Origin: Phymatolithon calcareum
Lineage: Eukaryota > Rhodophyta > Florideophyceae > Hapalidiales
Length of the DNA stretch: 64,000 nucleotides
Direction of reading: 5' to 3'
Assembly: GCA_977006965.1 (NCBI GenBank)
Contig: OZ345374.1
Location: 1,178,001 to 1,242,000, forward strand
Below the pieces are notes generated by a model. It saw only the letters and a program-made list of their open reading frames with translations. It was not told where the DNA came from and did not search any database. The stretch's first letter is position 1. Each line of letters opens with the position of its first letter. A program made the translations under genes and the position numbers. Shown piece after piece: positions 10,476-20,760 of the stretch.

Positions 10476-10968
10476 TCACTGCGCCTGTGTCGCTCTTGAT
10501 GCAGAAAAGCTGCGCACTGCCGCTACAAGTTCCTTCAGAAGTTCCTCGCGGACAGCCTCTGGAATGGTCTCTAGGAATTGTTTGAGGTGAGGTGCGCATG
10601 ATGCACAGGCAAGAGTTAGCAATTCAATTCACCATTTGAAAAGAAGAAAAGAGCATTTATGCATGCATGCACTCACCAAATCCTGTGTCGAATAATTCCC
10701 GCGCGACCTCTGCGACGCTTGGGGGAGCGGGCACGCCGTTTGCATCTTTTGAGGATTCTTTCTTCGCGCGCTTGGCGACCAATTGTGCTGCTTGGCGGTC
10801 CATTGCGGCCGTCCATCCGTCGTTCTCCAATGCTTCAACAAGCCATTCCTTGATACGCTCACGCGCGCCGCTCTCCTGCATGCGCTCCATCAGCATCTGC
10901 GCCGCGGCGACATTGCCGTCGGCGCTCGCGGTCCCATGCTCTGTGTCCGTCATCGCGGCACCGGGCAT
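10476..10968 (-). CDS. ENY2/SUS1-like SAGA and TREX-2 subunit (two exons)
   Basis: ENY2/Sus1 is a small all-helical subunit shared by the SAGA deubiquitinase module and the TREX-2 mRNA-export complex. The family core is visible: ESGARERIKEWL, then GW, and after splicing IPEAVREELLKEL. The first exon ends at 10677 with donor GTGAGT; a 106-base intron (10571-10676, acceptor CTAG) joins it in phase to 10476-10570. The frame closes exactly, giving 128 residues from the Met at 10968; an upstream Met at 11049 would add 27 residues and Met 10953 would remove 5. The start is therefore uncertain. The spacer between the two core helices is longer than in animal ENY2. Confidence 0.82.
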
Positions 10969-11229
10969 CGCGTTCAACGCAAAGCGGCGCCGGGCTTTCG
11001 AGCGTAATACTGGAATTGGTACTGTACAGTGCAGGAGTTTGAGGTGCATCTTTAAGATGCTTCGACACCCACAGTAGCAATCCTGTTTTTAAAAACAGTT
11101 GTTTTTTCGATTATTCTGCAGCATATAAACCCGTATCATACCAGGTCGAAGTATGTTTGCGGGGAAGGTAGAGAACCGCTCTTTCTCTACACCAGAAACG
11201 CGAAGCGTATCAACGCTGCGCCTCCCGAC
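10969..11229. promoter_or_regulatory. Short divergent promoter between the ENY2-like and SANT genes
   Basis: About 260 bases separate two divergent start codons. A TATA-like CATATAAAC lies near 11121 for the plus-strand gene, and the perfect palindrome CTGTTTTTAAAAACAG lies at about 11083-11098. TACTGTACAGT, a GTAC-centred palindrome, occurs near 11021. Confidence 0.45.
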
Positions 11230-13167
11230 ATGGCCCCGCACGGCCCCGCCCGCGGCTCGGCGCAGCCAGCGAAAAAGCGCGCGCGTCCCAACCCTCAGCC
11301 GTCAAACTCCGCCTCCGAAATCGTGTGGGAGCGCGACGAACTTTCTGACGACAGCGACGACAGCAGCATTGCAAGCTCCGACTCCCCTCCGTCCCGCTCC
11401 AAACGGCAACCTTCGCTCGTCGCCTCGCATGTTCTGCGCCGGGCGGGTGCGTCCAGAACACCGCGGCACGGTTCACGCGGCGCCGGGCCGTCTGCGTTGC
11501 CAGGCAAACGCACGTTCGAGGTCAACGAACTCGAGTCAACTGACGACAACACCGACCAGGACTCGGACGACGACGACCCTGACTGGACCGCCGGTTACGG
11601 CGAGGAGCGCGGAGGTCATGATTATCGCATGTTTCTGCGAGCTGTTCTTGGCGAAGGGGCGACGCCGGAGGAGAATGCAATACCTGATGGTACGTCCAAT
11701 GCATTGGACAAGCTTCTGGATGATGAGGACGATTTCGACTTTGATTACCTCCGCGAATCGGCTCTTGAACCTGATGATCCCTTCGAGTATCGCGATGACC
11801 GCGGCGTGCATGTGTCGCGCAAAGAGATTGTCCAACTTTACAGCGCTGCAGATCCAACTTTACGACCTCGTACCCGCCGCGCTGTCCCGCCCCCGCGTCT
11901 GCCGCCTGTTCAGAAGCTGCTCCCACCTGCGCAACCTGTACATCCGCCTGCACAACCTCTGTCTCAGTCACGGAGGACACTGCAACAACAGCCTTTGCAC
12001 CCATTAAACCCCCTGCCAAAACCGGTGCAAACCGCGCAAACGTTGAAGCCGGCACACCCGCCATCGCAGACTGGACAACCTCCGGCTCCAGAGCCCGGTG
12101 TTTCCATGCTTCTGCAAAAAGGACCTCCTCGTCCAACCCAGACGATCCGCCCGCATCATATTGCACTTCTGCGAGAGCAATACCTTATTTATGTTCACTT
12201 ACTGGCTGCAGTGCATGCGGACGCCTCACATATTATCGCCTCTTCGCCAGCGTCACAACAGAGGCCAGAACGTACGATTCCCGAAGCGCGTGTGGCGCTT
12301 GCGAAGACAGCGGAACTTGCAAACTCGCTCATACGTATGCGCGATATCGCGGTGAATTACTACGCCTTAGTTTCGCCTTATCAATTTGCGCATTATCGTG
12401 CTGTCTCAGAAGGTACGGTTTTCGCGGGAACCTTGCCTCCTTCAGCGCAGGGATATTCTCCCCCCAAGTCGTTGTTCGACACGCCTGGAATTTCATGTTT
12501 GCCAGCCTTTATGGAATCATGTCGAGCAATGTCGCCTGATACCTCACCTCTAGCCGTGGTCAAGACCAGCCTTGGCCCGCACTTGCATCCGCACATCTCA
12601 AAACAACTAACCCCCACCCCTGTGCGATTCAACTTTTCTTCCCCGCTTAAAGAGGGCGAGCATCCGTGGACCGCATCTGATGACCAGTTGCTTGCGTTGA
12701 CCCTGGCGAAGCATACCCGCGAGTTTGGTGTGCTCTCGAAAGACTTGCTGCCGCATCGCACGGAGGAAGACTGTGTTGTACGCGTGCGCTATCTGTCGTC
12801 GCGTCGATGTGGCGACAATCCGGTGAAGAGACATGTTACTTTTAATTCAACCCCGCTTAACAAACTGGAGATGCGCACTATTCAGCACTGCTTAAATACT
12901 TTTGGTGTGGGTGCGGAGGAAAAAACGGATGTGTGGAGGGCAATTCAGAGGGACTATTTGCGGCAGAGAGATTGGTCGTATCTACAGAAGCTGTGGCATA
13001 TTCGCGAGACAAGACGAAAACAAAAAGCAAACTATCGGAAAAAGGCTAAAGAACAGGGAGGTGCCGAATCTTCTAAAAATCCTTCGCGGGGCAGAAAACC
13101 ACTTCAGGAGTCTCCGACAAGTCAAGCAACCCAAACAACTCATGCTGTACAGGCGGCGCGCAGCTAG
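11230..13167 (+). CDS. GON4L-like SANT/Myb chromatin protein
   Basis: The 645-residue protein has a basic N-terminus (KKRARP), acidic serine tracts and DDDDPDW near residue 114, which recalls the DEEDPDW motif of GON4L proteins. A helix with LREQYLIYVHLL at about 310-335 resembles the glutamine/leucine helix that precedes the C-terminal part of GON4L. A SANT/Myb-like domain begins near residue 477 (HPWTASDDQLLALTL), and a second Myb-like segment at 557-605 contains W and RRKQK. Plant and animal relatives act as nuclear corepressors. The middle is proline-rich. No intron is needed. SANT assignment is firm; GON4L orthology is moderate. Confidence 0.75.
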   Translation: MAPHGPARGSAQPAKKRARPNPQPSNSASEIVWERDELSDDSDDSSIASSDSPPSRSKRQPSLVASHVLRRAGASRTPRHGSRGAGPSALPGKRTFEVNELESTDDNTDQDSDDDDPDWTAGYGEERGGHDYRMFLRAVLGEGATPEENAIPDGTSNALDKLLDDEDDFDFDYLRESALEPDDPFEYRDDRGVHVSRKEIVQLYSAADPTLRPRTRRAVPPPRLPPVQKLLPPAQPVHPPAQPLSQSRRTLQQQPLHPLNPLPKPVQTAQTLKPAHPPSQTGQPPAPEPGVSMLLQKGPPRPTQTIRPHHIALLREQYLIYVHLLAAVHADASHIIASSPASQQRPERTIPEARVALAKTAELANSLIRMRDIAVNYYALVSPYQFAHYRAVSEGTVFAGTLPPSAQGYSPPKSLFDTPGISCLPAFMESCRAMSPDTSPLAVVKTSLGPHLHPHISKQLTPTPVRFNFSSPLKEGEHPWTASDDQLLALTLAKHTREFGVLSKDLLPHRTEEDCVVRVRYLSSRRCGDNPVKRHVTFNSTPLNKLEMRTIQHCLNTFGVGAEEKTDVWRAIQRDYLRQRDWSYLQKLWHIRETRRKQKANYRKKAKEQGGAESSKNPSRGRKPLQESPTSQATQTTHAVQAARS

Positions 13168-14976
13168 AGAACGTGAAGTGGCGATATGAAATAACAAGCC
13201 AAGAAGCACGACAGATATTTATTGTTCAAGGAGACCGTGTTTGGTGGCTCACGTGGAAAGGTTTAGAAGCCTGATTACTGTCAACGAACAAACAAGACGA
13301 GCCTTGTGCGCAGGCACTGTACCGAGCTTTCTTTCAAAGAACATACGATCAACCGGAACAAGACTCACATCGCACGCGGAACGACTATGAACCTGATGGG
13401 GAAAAAGTACCACCTGTATTGCCCGCTATGATGGTCAAGGCGATGTCTGCGAACACAAGCATTGAAGCGCCATGAACAAGGTAAACTAGTACCTTTATCG
13501 CATCTGTTCTAACCGGGAAGAAACGCAGTTGTGAGAGCGGCGTGGCAATTGGCTGACCCACCAGAACGGAGGGAGCGCTTGTCGTCAGGGTTTGATAATG
13601 ATCCCAGAAGAGGCGGCTGTGATCAATTGGTAGACAGGTATAAACGCAAAGAAAACCATCCATAGCGAACGTCGATTGCTGAAGCAGAAGGAAGAGCTGC
13701 AAATAAAGCGACCTGAAGGCATTTGTAAAAATTATCTCTTCTCCGGTATTGGCGGTTCCCCGAGGACTCCAAGCTGTTTAGCAAAAACGGAAAAACAGGG
13801 ATAAGCGACGCAACAGGTGAATTCGCAAAGTCCGCGGGAGTAATGGCATAGAATCGAGAGGCGACGAGGAAGTTCCCTGTCTGCGATTCTCCACCAGCAC
13901 TGCTGGGAATAGGAAGGTTGGCTTTTTACGGCCCATGGAATAGACGAATATCTGCAAGAGCAGGCTCATTTCTTGAACCTTGTTCAGGGTGAAGTTGGTC
14001 GCGTTCGATGCGTCCAAGCACCGAATCGATGAAGCTGCTGGAACATCACTTTTCTAATTTGTGCTCATTGGAGCACTCTATTCTAAGATGCGATGCGAAC
14101 TTTAAATGAGAGCCCAGTACTTCGAAATGGTATGCGCTTTGCTGGAGTTGGCGTAAAAGTGGAGCGCAGGGTGTCGCGCTTGTTCCTCTCTTTGTCAAAT
14201 GCGGGGTCGATGTGGATATGAAAGACCGGGCTGGTGAGGGAAAAATTAACATTATGGCAGTTAAGGATAAAGAAAGGAATGGTTGCAGCAGGCGGGGATT
14301 TGAGTGTGGCGGATGTCGACAGCACTAACGTGAAGTCGCATCTGGATATGTACAAAAAGAAATTGACAAGGTGAAGATGCGCAGAAACGTTGTGGCAATA
14401 ATGTGTGACTATTGTGGGATTGCGTGTGCATCACACACACACACATGAAGACAAGTATCCTGAGGGCGAGCTGTACCAAAGCCCCGCGATGTTCGCGTCC
14501 GATTTCCGAGTCGTAACGGCGCGACGTGGCGTAAGACTTGTGGATCAATGACCTCCCGATTATTTACTTCCTGCGTCGGTCAAGAGCTTTGCCAGTGTCG
14601 TCTCGGAGGAGTGGACCGTTATGGGGAATGCTTTCTCTTACTATATTTTATCACTGAAGAGCTCTAGCCAAGTTGACACCTTGCTCTCTCGATCCACGTT
14701 TAAAATTGGATATGTGCCCTGTTTGAGGGCCCATTCATCTTATTCTCGACAATAAAAAGTGCCATCACGCGGTGTTGTATGCATTCAAGGTCAGCGGTAA
14801 GGCAGACGAGTCGCTGTTGCATGGCTTTGGTAAACTTTTGCTTCTTAACTGTAATACAAGCCGAGTGTTGTGACGACAGAAAGGCCGTATCAAGGTATTA
14901 GCCGCAAGTAAAATGCATTTCCAAGAAAGCCGCAGGAGTTTCTACCTAAGTACTGCACAGGAAACGCGATGCAATC
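13168..14976. other. Intergenic; minus-strand open frames but no recognised gene
   Basis: No gene could be named. On the minus strand, 13385-13702 has a 105-codon frame with a hydrophobic segment near its end, 13778-14017 has a 79-codon frame, and another frame is open from about 13930 to 13640 without a Met. These could be exons of an intron-bearing membrane protein or relics of one, but no splice set was found that joins them convincingly. A short CA repeat lies near 14431. Confidence 0.3.
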
Positions 14977-15471
14977 TCACGCATGTTCCTGTCCCATCTC
15001 GGACAAAGCCCCACCGTGCGGCTCGGATTGTTCCTCGATGTCCTCCACATGCACAGGGGAGTTTTGTTCCTCCGACGGGCTACGAGGCGCTGCGTTCGTA
15101 AGGCAAGCTTCGCTTTCCTCCACATCATTTCCCTGTCGTACAGCTTGGACTTTCGGGTCAGGCTCGTCACTGGGGAGCGGAGTGCAGATGATCTTGCGGG
15201 CTCTCTCCAAGATGCCGGAAAGCCGACGAAGGCGCTTTTGGAGGCGTTGACGGGTATGCACTTCATCGTCCTTGATCTGTTCAATGCGTGTATTCAAGTT
15301 GCGCAGATTGTCCTCTTCGGCTCGCAGTATTTCGACGGCGGGTGGAAAGACGTGTTGCTGCAAACATTGACAGAATACGGCAGCGGCCTCCTCGGCTTTC
15401 TGAGGGGTCGGTGGTTGGCCGGAGTGCTGACATGGGAGCGGCTCCTCCGGTGCCCAAGGGCGCGATGTCAT
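14977..15471 (-). CDS. Hypothetical coiled-coil protein
   Basis: The 164-residue frame is not recognised. Residues about 35-95 form a charged helical stretch (AEEDNLRNLNTRIEQIKDD, then QKRLRRLSGILERARK) with heptad-like spacing, followed by an acidic, proline/serine-rich tail. A TATA-like CTATAAAT lies about 50 bases upstream of the ATG on the minus strand, which supports this start. It could be a small subunit of a larger assembly; nothing in the sequence says which. Confidence 0.55.
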   Translation of the reverse strand: MTSRPWAPEEPLPCQHSGQPPTPQKAEEAAAVFCQCLQQHVFPPAVEILRAEEDNLRNLNTRIEQIKDDEVHTRQRLQKRLRRLSGILERARKIICTPLPSDEPDPKVQAVRQGNDVEESEACLTNAAPRSPSEEQNSPVHVEDIEEQSEPHGGALSEMGQEHA

Positions 15472-15689
15472 GCCGACTGGGACTGTGAAGGGGATGCGAC
15501 CGGTTCGGTTCAGTTCCTGGAGAGATTTATAGAGCGGAAGGAGCGGAGACTTGACTTTTGTGAGTCAATAAGTTTGGGATAAAATTGGGTAAGCGATCGA
15601 GAATGCAGTTTTGTTCATTTGGCACTCGTATTACAGACTTTCGAAACGGAACGCAATCCCTTGAGTAATAATGCCCACCGTACCTAAAT

Positions 15690-15950
15690 TACGTGAAAAT
15701 TTTCGTCCACGGTAGCTTTCGGTTCAGTTCTTTCATTTCGACGAGGCGGGTAATAACGCAAAAACTTCAGCTGTTTCTGCGAATTTAAGTTGCAGCAGCA
15801 ATGCACGCTGAAGCAGTTTACATTGCAGATTGAGTCGACGGTGAATATTGCGAGCACGTCACTGCCGGACACTAACGGCGATGCGCCGAAATCTTGATGA
15901 ATTAAATTCTTTCTATCGATCGCCACGACCCAGCGTAATGTAATATCCTC
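15690..15950 (+). pseudogene. NKAP gene fragment (3' end)
   Basis: By eye this segment matches the last coding bases and 3' flank of the intact NKAP gene (stop at 45220), in NKAP sense on the plus strand. Shared stretches include the region around the stop and the following CGATCGATAG. It precedes a repeat-family gene in the same order as at the NKAP locus. Confidence 0.65.
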
Positions 15951-16257
15951 CCCTCTATGCGCACCATTTACTTTATAAACTTGATGTACTCTTCAGACCT
16001 CCTCTTTCTAGAAAACACTGAATGTCATCATTTTTCTAATCCGCTGATGCTCCTCCCCCATTCCGCGTATTGTCGTTCTCTTCAGATCATTGTCAGCATT
16101 ACTTGTTTCAGTGTGTCTACTCTACACCGCGTATTGTCGATCTCGTTTAAAATTGTCAGTAATTTCACCACATAAAATTGTACAAATTTGAACGTAGCGC
16201 TATAATGTCGTCACGGTCGTCTTTCACGTCGCACGTAATACCACCACAGACTAAAAT

Positions 16258-16395
16258 CGATCCGCACCTGTGAGCACCTCAAATCGATTCGAAGCGCTCC
16301 CAATATTCCATCGAACCCTATATAAGTACCCCGCGGGCAAATCGCCCAGTGCCAGAAACAACCCCCGAACGAAGCATTCGTCACCATCCGCAACC
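16258..16395 (+). promoter_or_regulatory. Conserved promoter of the repeat-protein family, copy 1
   Basis: TATATAAGT at 16319-16327 lies 69 bases before the ATG. The block upstream (GAGCACCTCAAATCGATTC) and the block downstream of the TATA box recur before copies 2 and 3 in the same spacing. An ATG at 16270 lies upstream of the TATA box and is unlikely to be used. Confidence 0.65.
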
Positions 16396-17415
16396 ATGAG
16401 CCCCTCGGCGACCACAATACTCCACAACCTCACCACAATAAAGAGCACCTTCCCGCTTGAACTCCAAAATTCATCCACATATTTCCCCGCCGTCCAGCAT
16501 CAAGACCATCCTTCCGCGTACCAGTACAAACTGCGATCCGACCACGGGAAAAGACCACTGGTGTTCACCTCGCCGGTCTACAACAGAACCCAGATTCCCA
16601 CCGTTGTTCCCAAGCCCTGCTCTCTTCCGTGGAAAGAGCCCGTCGTCTCGCACCACCAAGTCGAGCACTCTGTTAGCGCGTCCGAGTCACGACTCGAGAA
16701 CAAGAGGAGAGCAAAAGCGCTCCTCAAATCAACGGACTACGATATGAAGCTGAAGCCCACTGGAGTCAAGCGACGAAGTCCGATTCCAATCGTTAAGATC
16801 CTTTGTGTGGACCATCAACACGGACGTTCTATGAGCATGTCGGAGCAACCCAACAACAAACATAAAGCAGGAGCGCCACTAAACTCATCGGTCAGCGACA
16901 TGACAACGAAGCCCACTGGAGTCAAGCGGTCCAGCCCGATTCCAATCGTTAAGATCCTCAGCTTGGAGCACCAACACGGTCGTTATGTGAACCTGTCGGA
17001 GCAACCCAAAAACATGCGGAAGGCAGGAGCGTCACTTAACTCATCGGTCAGCGTCATGACACCGAAGCCCCCTGCACGCAAGCGGTCCAGTCCGATTCCC
17101 ATCTTTAAGGTTCGCAGCTTGGAGCACCAACACGGTCATTCTGTGAACTTGCCGGAGCCGCAATCCAAAAACAAGCGCAAAGCAGAAGCACCACTAGACT
17201 CATCGGCCAGCCATATGACGCCGACGCCCACCGGAGTCATGAATGAAAAGAGAAGAACAATAGCGCCACTGACGTCATCGATCTCCATCATGAGGCCGAT
17301 GCTCACCGGAGTTCAGAAGATTCAAAGGCCACCGATAGGGTTCCTCGAGCACAAGCTTGAAGACGATCATTCTGTGTGTCCGGCTGAGCCGCGGCCATTC
17401 TGGATGAGACTCTGA
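16396..17415 (+). CDS. Repeat-protein family, copy 1 (three units)
   Basis: The protein is not recognised. The start is placed at Met 16396, downstream of the TATA box, giving 339 residues. Parts in order: a unique N-terminal block (SPSATTILHNLTTIKS), a block with FTSPVYN and SLPWKE, a basic SESRLENKRRAKALL segment, three units of 52-53 residues each beginning near KPTGVKRxSPIPIVKIL, a half-unit, and a constant C-terminus ending RPFWMRL. Each unit contains a KR-x-SPIPI core, an EHQHG element and a serine-rich end. There is no signal peptide or membrane segment; the basic clusters suggest a nuclear protein (inference). Copies 2 and 3 near 40-44.7 kb share all these parts. Confidence 0.7.
   Translation: MSPSATTILHNLTTIKSTFPLELQNSSTYFPAVQHQDHPSAYQYKLRSDHGKRPLVFTSPVYNRTQIPTVVPKPCSLPWKEPVVSHHQVEHSVSASESRLENKRRAKALLKSTDYDMKLKPTGVKRRSPIPIVKILCVDHQHGRSMSMSEQPNNKHKAGAPLNSSVSDMTTKPTGVKRSSPIPIVKILSLEHQHGRYVNLSEQPKNMRKAGASLNSSVSVMTPKPPARKRSSPIPIFKVRSLEHQHGHSVNLPEPQSKNKRKAEAPLDSSASHMTPTPTGVMNEKRRTIAPLTSSISIMRPMLTGVQKIQRPPIGFLEHKLEDDHSVCPAEPRPFWMRL
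16753..17223 (+). repeat. Three in-frame tandem repeats of 156, 156 and 159 bp
   Basis: Units start at 16753, 16909 and 17065. The third is one codon longer. Unit sequence is well conserved in frame, and the same unit occurs once in copy 2 and five times in copy 3. Confidence 0.85.
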
Positions 17416-17474
17416 GCGCCGTCCGCCGCGTGCAAGGCAGCCCGTCCACCGCTGTCGCCCCCGTGATACTGTAT

Positions 17475-17607
17475 CTTGTTGGGAGAGAATTACGAATCAA
17501 GAACTTTTTGAGTAGCCAGACGACTTTAGCGTAGAGATTATCGCAAGGGCTGCCCCGTTACTCCAAGGTGAGGCTTTGGGAGCTCTCAAAAGAAAATCAT
17601 CAAATAT
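17475..17607 (+). mobile_element. 5'-truncated LINE fragment with 16-bp target-site duplication
   Basis: CCCCGTGATACTGTAT occurs at 17459-17474 and again at 17608-17623, flanking 133 bases that match, in reverse complement, the LINE 3' end at 55621-55755. The fragment ends in an A/T-rich tail (CATCAAATAT) rather than long poly-A. It sits in the 3' flank of repeat-family copy 1 and is absent from the matching flank of copy 3. Confidence 0.85.
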
Positions 17608-17839
17608 CCCCGTGATACTGTATATCTTCTCATGGTCTTAGAAGTGGAGTAGATGTACAACCAAGGCCACTTTCGCTGTGTGAGATAAGCTCCCCGGTTG
17701 CCTCTCTTTTTAGGTAGAAAAAAGTTAACATTTTGCCCAATTGTAGTGAGAATTCACCGGACCCCGTTTTTTAAAAACAGATTGACGTTCGGATTCTATT
17801 ATGTTTCGTTTTAACGAACAGAACAGAACAAAACCCTTC

Positions 17840-18035
17840 CGCTGCGAAAGGGTGACACCTTGAACAAAACCCGTGCAAAGACAAAGATCGGGTGCGTGAA
17901 ATGTAGGGATGACGACGGCAGCGAGGAACAGCGCGGTCTAAGACCCCCGATCACTACTGGCATTGCGGAAGTGAATTCGACGTCCTGTAGAAAGGCGGTG
18001 CAGCCCAGCGAAGGAAACGCTATGGCGAGTAATGT
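17840..18035 (+). pseudogene. NKAP gene fragment (middle part)
   Basis: This stretch matches the NKAP pseudogene at about 41.83-42.02 kb in reverse complement (shared GGTGACACCTTGAACAAAA, GATGACGACGGCAG, CCCCCGATCACTAC). It lies upstream of another partial repeat-family copy, so it repeats the NKAP-then-repeat-gene order. Confidence 0.7.
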
Positions 18036-18218
18036 CGCCACGGCCGTCTCTCATGTCGCGCGTAGAACAATCACAAAATAAATTCGATCCGCACCTGTGA
18101 GCACCTCACATCGATTGGAGATGCTCCCCCTTTTCCATCGAACGCAAGTACTCCGCCGGCAAAGCACCCAATGCCGAAAGCAAGCCAACGCCCAAGCGAA
18201 GCAACACAATCCGCAGTC

Positions 18219-18480
18219 ATGCGCACCAACTCTTCCCGTACCCGTCTTCCGAGGCCATGCGACGTAGACCTCGATTCCGTGATGTCTCGCATCCGACGCA
18301 TTGCTACAAAGAAGCTTTGTTTTATAGACGGCTGCCTGGAGGTCACCCCAAAATCGCGCCACGCCCGAACCACTCCTCAATGCACCATCGTATGTTTGTG
18401 CCACATCCCGTTTACCGACATGAAGGCTCAAGGCGAAAACCCAGAGACCGGCAATAAGCTTCTTATTGTGATGGAATGAA
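18219..18480 (+). pseudogene. Repeat-protein family, copy 4 (N-terminal fragment)
   Basis: The frame from ATG 18219 encodes a segment similar to the N-terminus of copy 2: SxMxRIRR, KKLxFxDGCL, TPxSxHARTTP and a shared HIPxxD element. It stops before the repeat units. The family promoter block is present upstream, but TATAT is missing: the sequence reads CGAACGCAAGTAC where copy 2 has CGAACGCTATATAAGTAC. It is therefore probably a dead fragment. Confidence 0.65.
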
Positions 18481-18489
18481 GAACACTTT

Positions 18490-18600
18490 CATCACCTCCA
18501 TTCTGCAATATTTTCGATGCCGATGAGCTCAATGCCATTCGCCTGTTTTTCGTCTTGGGCCTATTCACTAGCAGGTCGGTAAGAGGGATCATGACCCGGA
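18490..18600 (-). pseudogene. Repeat-protein family, copy 5 (short inverted fragment)
   Basis: Read on the minus strand, this segment encodes pieces of the family N-terminus (IPLTDLLVNRPKTKNR and SSSASKIL), matching copy 2. It faces copy 4 in opposite orientation, so the two form a partial inverted repeat. Confidence 0.6.
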
Positions 18601-20161
18601 AGGGTTCCGCCTTCCACTTTGAAGATCACGCTCAGCGCGAAGAAGCGTTTCCGTCCCTGTTTAGGGCTACGCCAAACCCTACCCTTGCCTTCCGAGAGAG
18701 AAAGGACCGCCCCGTCGTGTGCCACCCTCGAACATGCAATCTTTCCAGTGCGGTAAAGCACATGAGGGAGTTTGGGACGTCCAAGTCGTCGCGGTTACCT
18801 CACCTATTAGCGCCACGGAAATCCGTCTTCCCACGACCTCGACAATGACTGCGGAAACAAGATGCATGTTTGAGCAGGTCAAGTGAGGAAATTCCGAGCG
18901 ATAAGGCACAGAGACACGTCAAAACAGGGTGAAGACACACAATGATCCAGTGGCACCACAAGCTGCAGGAATAGGCGACCTAAATTCCAGCATAGGTTCT
19001 GCGAGCAGGAAGCGCGCAATATGCTTCCACCAAAGCCCATAGCTGGAAGGCAATCGGAAGCCTACTTAAGCAGTTCTCCCTTCGTAGTTTTAGTATAGAT
19101 CATCTCATCGGAGAGAGATCACCCCTTTTCAAGATAAACCATTCTTCATCTTTTCACTCCCAGTGATTACAAGGGACAAGAAGTCCGCGAATGGAGGTGG
19201 TGTATGGGGAGGGTGATAAAACTTCGTTTGTGATGCTGTGTCAGATCAGCCATGAGAAGCGAAAGCTGCAGCAGGAAGGTATGCTGAACCAGTTTAGATC
19301 GTATTTGAGTCGAAATTGAGGGTCAGGAACCGCGTCGGTGTCGGAGATGGCGGTGATGAATTGAAACCTAACGGATACTATGTCTTCTCCTGATGGCAAT
19401 ACAGAAGCAATTGTGATACTTCTGGCAGTGCTCTTCGACATAATGGGAGGGTCTTCTCTGGTGATTTAGGAAAAGTACTGGAGACCCACAAAAGTTGCCA
19501 TGTGCACCAGGTGTGCGTCGCAACTTCGAGGTTTCAGATAAGCACTATCGAGAAGACAAGCAATAAGAAATCTCAGGTGACTCCCTTTCGCATACTGTTG
19601 CATATTTCTCGTAACGTTACAGCAAATTCGGAGACATTCTGACTGGCTCTGGATGAGCGACACTCATACTCAAACGCCGATGACCTGATTCGGAATGGTA
19701 TTAATACGACAGCACTCGAGCACAATATTGAGTCGGAAGCAGTCCGAAGAAGTAACAGCAAGTCTCGGTCGGCTCAGTGGTCGTTGGGAGCGCACGCAGA
19801 GACGTGGCCGGCGCAGGCGTCACGTCGTGCTCGATCCCCGCTATGGGAAACCAGCATTCATTTCGGATCAACATGTAACTGGTGTGCGACGACATTCTTG
19901 AAAAGCACGTGGACCTTCGCAAGGTTCTACGACGCTGAGCACGCAAAAGGTAATAAACGCTCTTTTTGTTCTGAACTGTCCATTGCCGTTATGCGACAGT
20001 AAGACTTCGAATCTCTCGTATTGCAAGATGCTGGGTTCATGCTGAGCATCGAGAGGGGTGCACGGGGGCTGAGATATGTCTGTTGACGGAGGCTCGCTCG
20101 CTCGCTCGCACGCATGTGCGCCTGTGCGGTATTCATCGTCGGACAAGCGTACAGGGCTTAA
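18601..20161. other. Gene-poor stretch, no recognised gene
   Basis: Several frames of 60-100 codons occur on both strands, for example minus 19868-20146, but none shows a known motif or a consistent splice pattern. A short GCTC-type microsatellite lies near 20090-20108. Confidence 0.3.
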
Positions 20162-20503
20162 ATGCTACAGTGCTTAATGCCACCAGCTGCAGTGTACCGT
20201 GACCAAATCAGCCCCGTATCTGCTTTTGTGATATCAGAACCAGGGACTGGAGCGAATGCAGTGCAAGCAGTTCACTTTCGAATGAATGACGTAATGTGGT
20301 TGAATGGACGAAGATTCATGGATGGGGATGATTGTTCTTGTGTGGAACAAAGTTTAGCCTTACCTCCCAGTGTTCCTGACAAGCCATCGAAGGAAACAAT
20401 AAAAGCACCCAAAGATATCTCTTTAACGCACCTTCTCGCGGTATGCACCGGATTAGCCGATGCCAATAGGGTTTTCTCACAGGCGTTGTATCGAATTCAT
20501 TGA
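20162..20503 (+). CDS. Hypothetical 113-codon frame
   Basis: The product is not recognised. It has no signal peptide, membrane segment or motif I can name, and lies between relic transposon sequences. It may be a chance frame or a piece of a mobile element. Confidence 0.2.
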   Translation: MLQCLMPPAAVYRDQISPVSAFVISEPGTGANAVQAVHFRMNDVMWLNGRRFMDGDDCSCVEQSLALPPSVPDKPSKETIKAPKDISLTHLLAVCTGLADANRVFSQALYRIH

Positions 20504-20684
20504 ATAGGGACCCAGAATGGGCAATGATGAGTTATTATTGTACGGTAGTATGCTTGGCATTTTTTCAGGTCAATGCGATAATTTAGGTCCGAGAGCCTCC
20601 ATTTTTTTCGCTGATATTGTACAAGTTATTTTTTATTCGACCGAAGCTTGAACAAGACAAATTTTGTCTGTTATACTTTTTTTA

Positions 20685-20760
20685 TTGCAATTTTTTAAAG
20701 CCCCGCAGTCATACGAATATACGGGCAGGGCTTCCTCAGGTGCTGCCCTCGCTAGGGCGG
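20685..20760. mobile_element. LINE 3'-end relic
   Basis: TTTTAAAGCCCCGCAGTC, the following CGAATATACGGGC and GGCTTCCTCAG resemble the LINE 3' ends at about 52.14 and 53.08 kb and another relic at 27.06 kb. Confidence 0.5.

Noticed and set aside
11153-12007. 284-codon plus-strand frame
   Set aside because: It overlaps the SANT-protein gene in another frame, has an Arg/Thr/Pro-rich composition and no motif.
13385-14355. Possible GPI-anchor pathway membrane protein on the minus strand
   Set aside because: Hydrophobic segments suggested PIG-type proteins, but motif order did not fit and no splice set joined the frames.
16270-16395. ATG at 16270 as start of repeat-family copy 1
   Set aside because: It lies upstream of the conserved TATA box, and copies 2 and 3 begin downstream of theirs.
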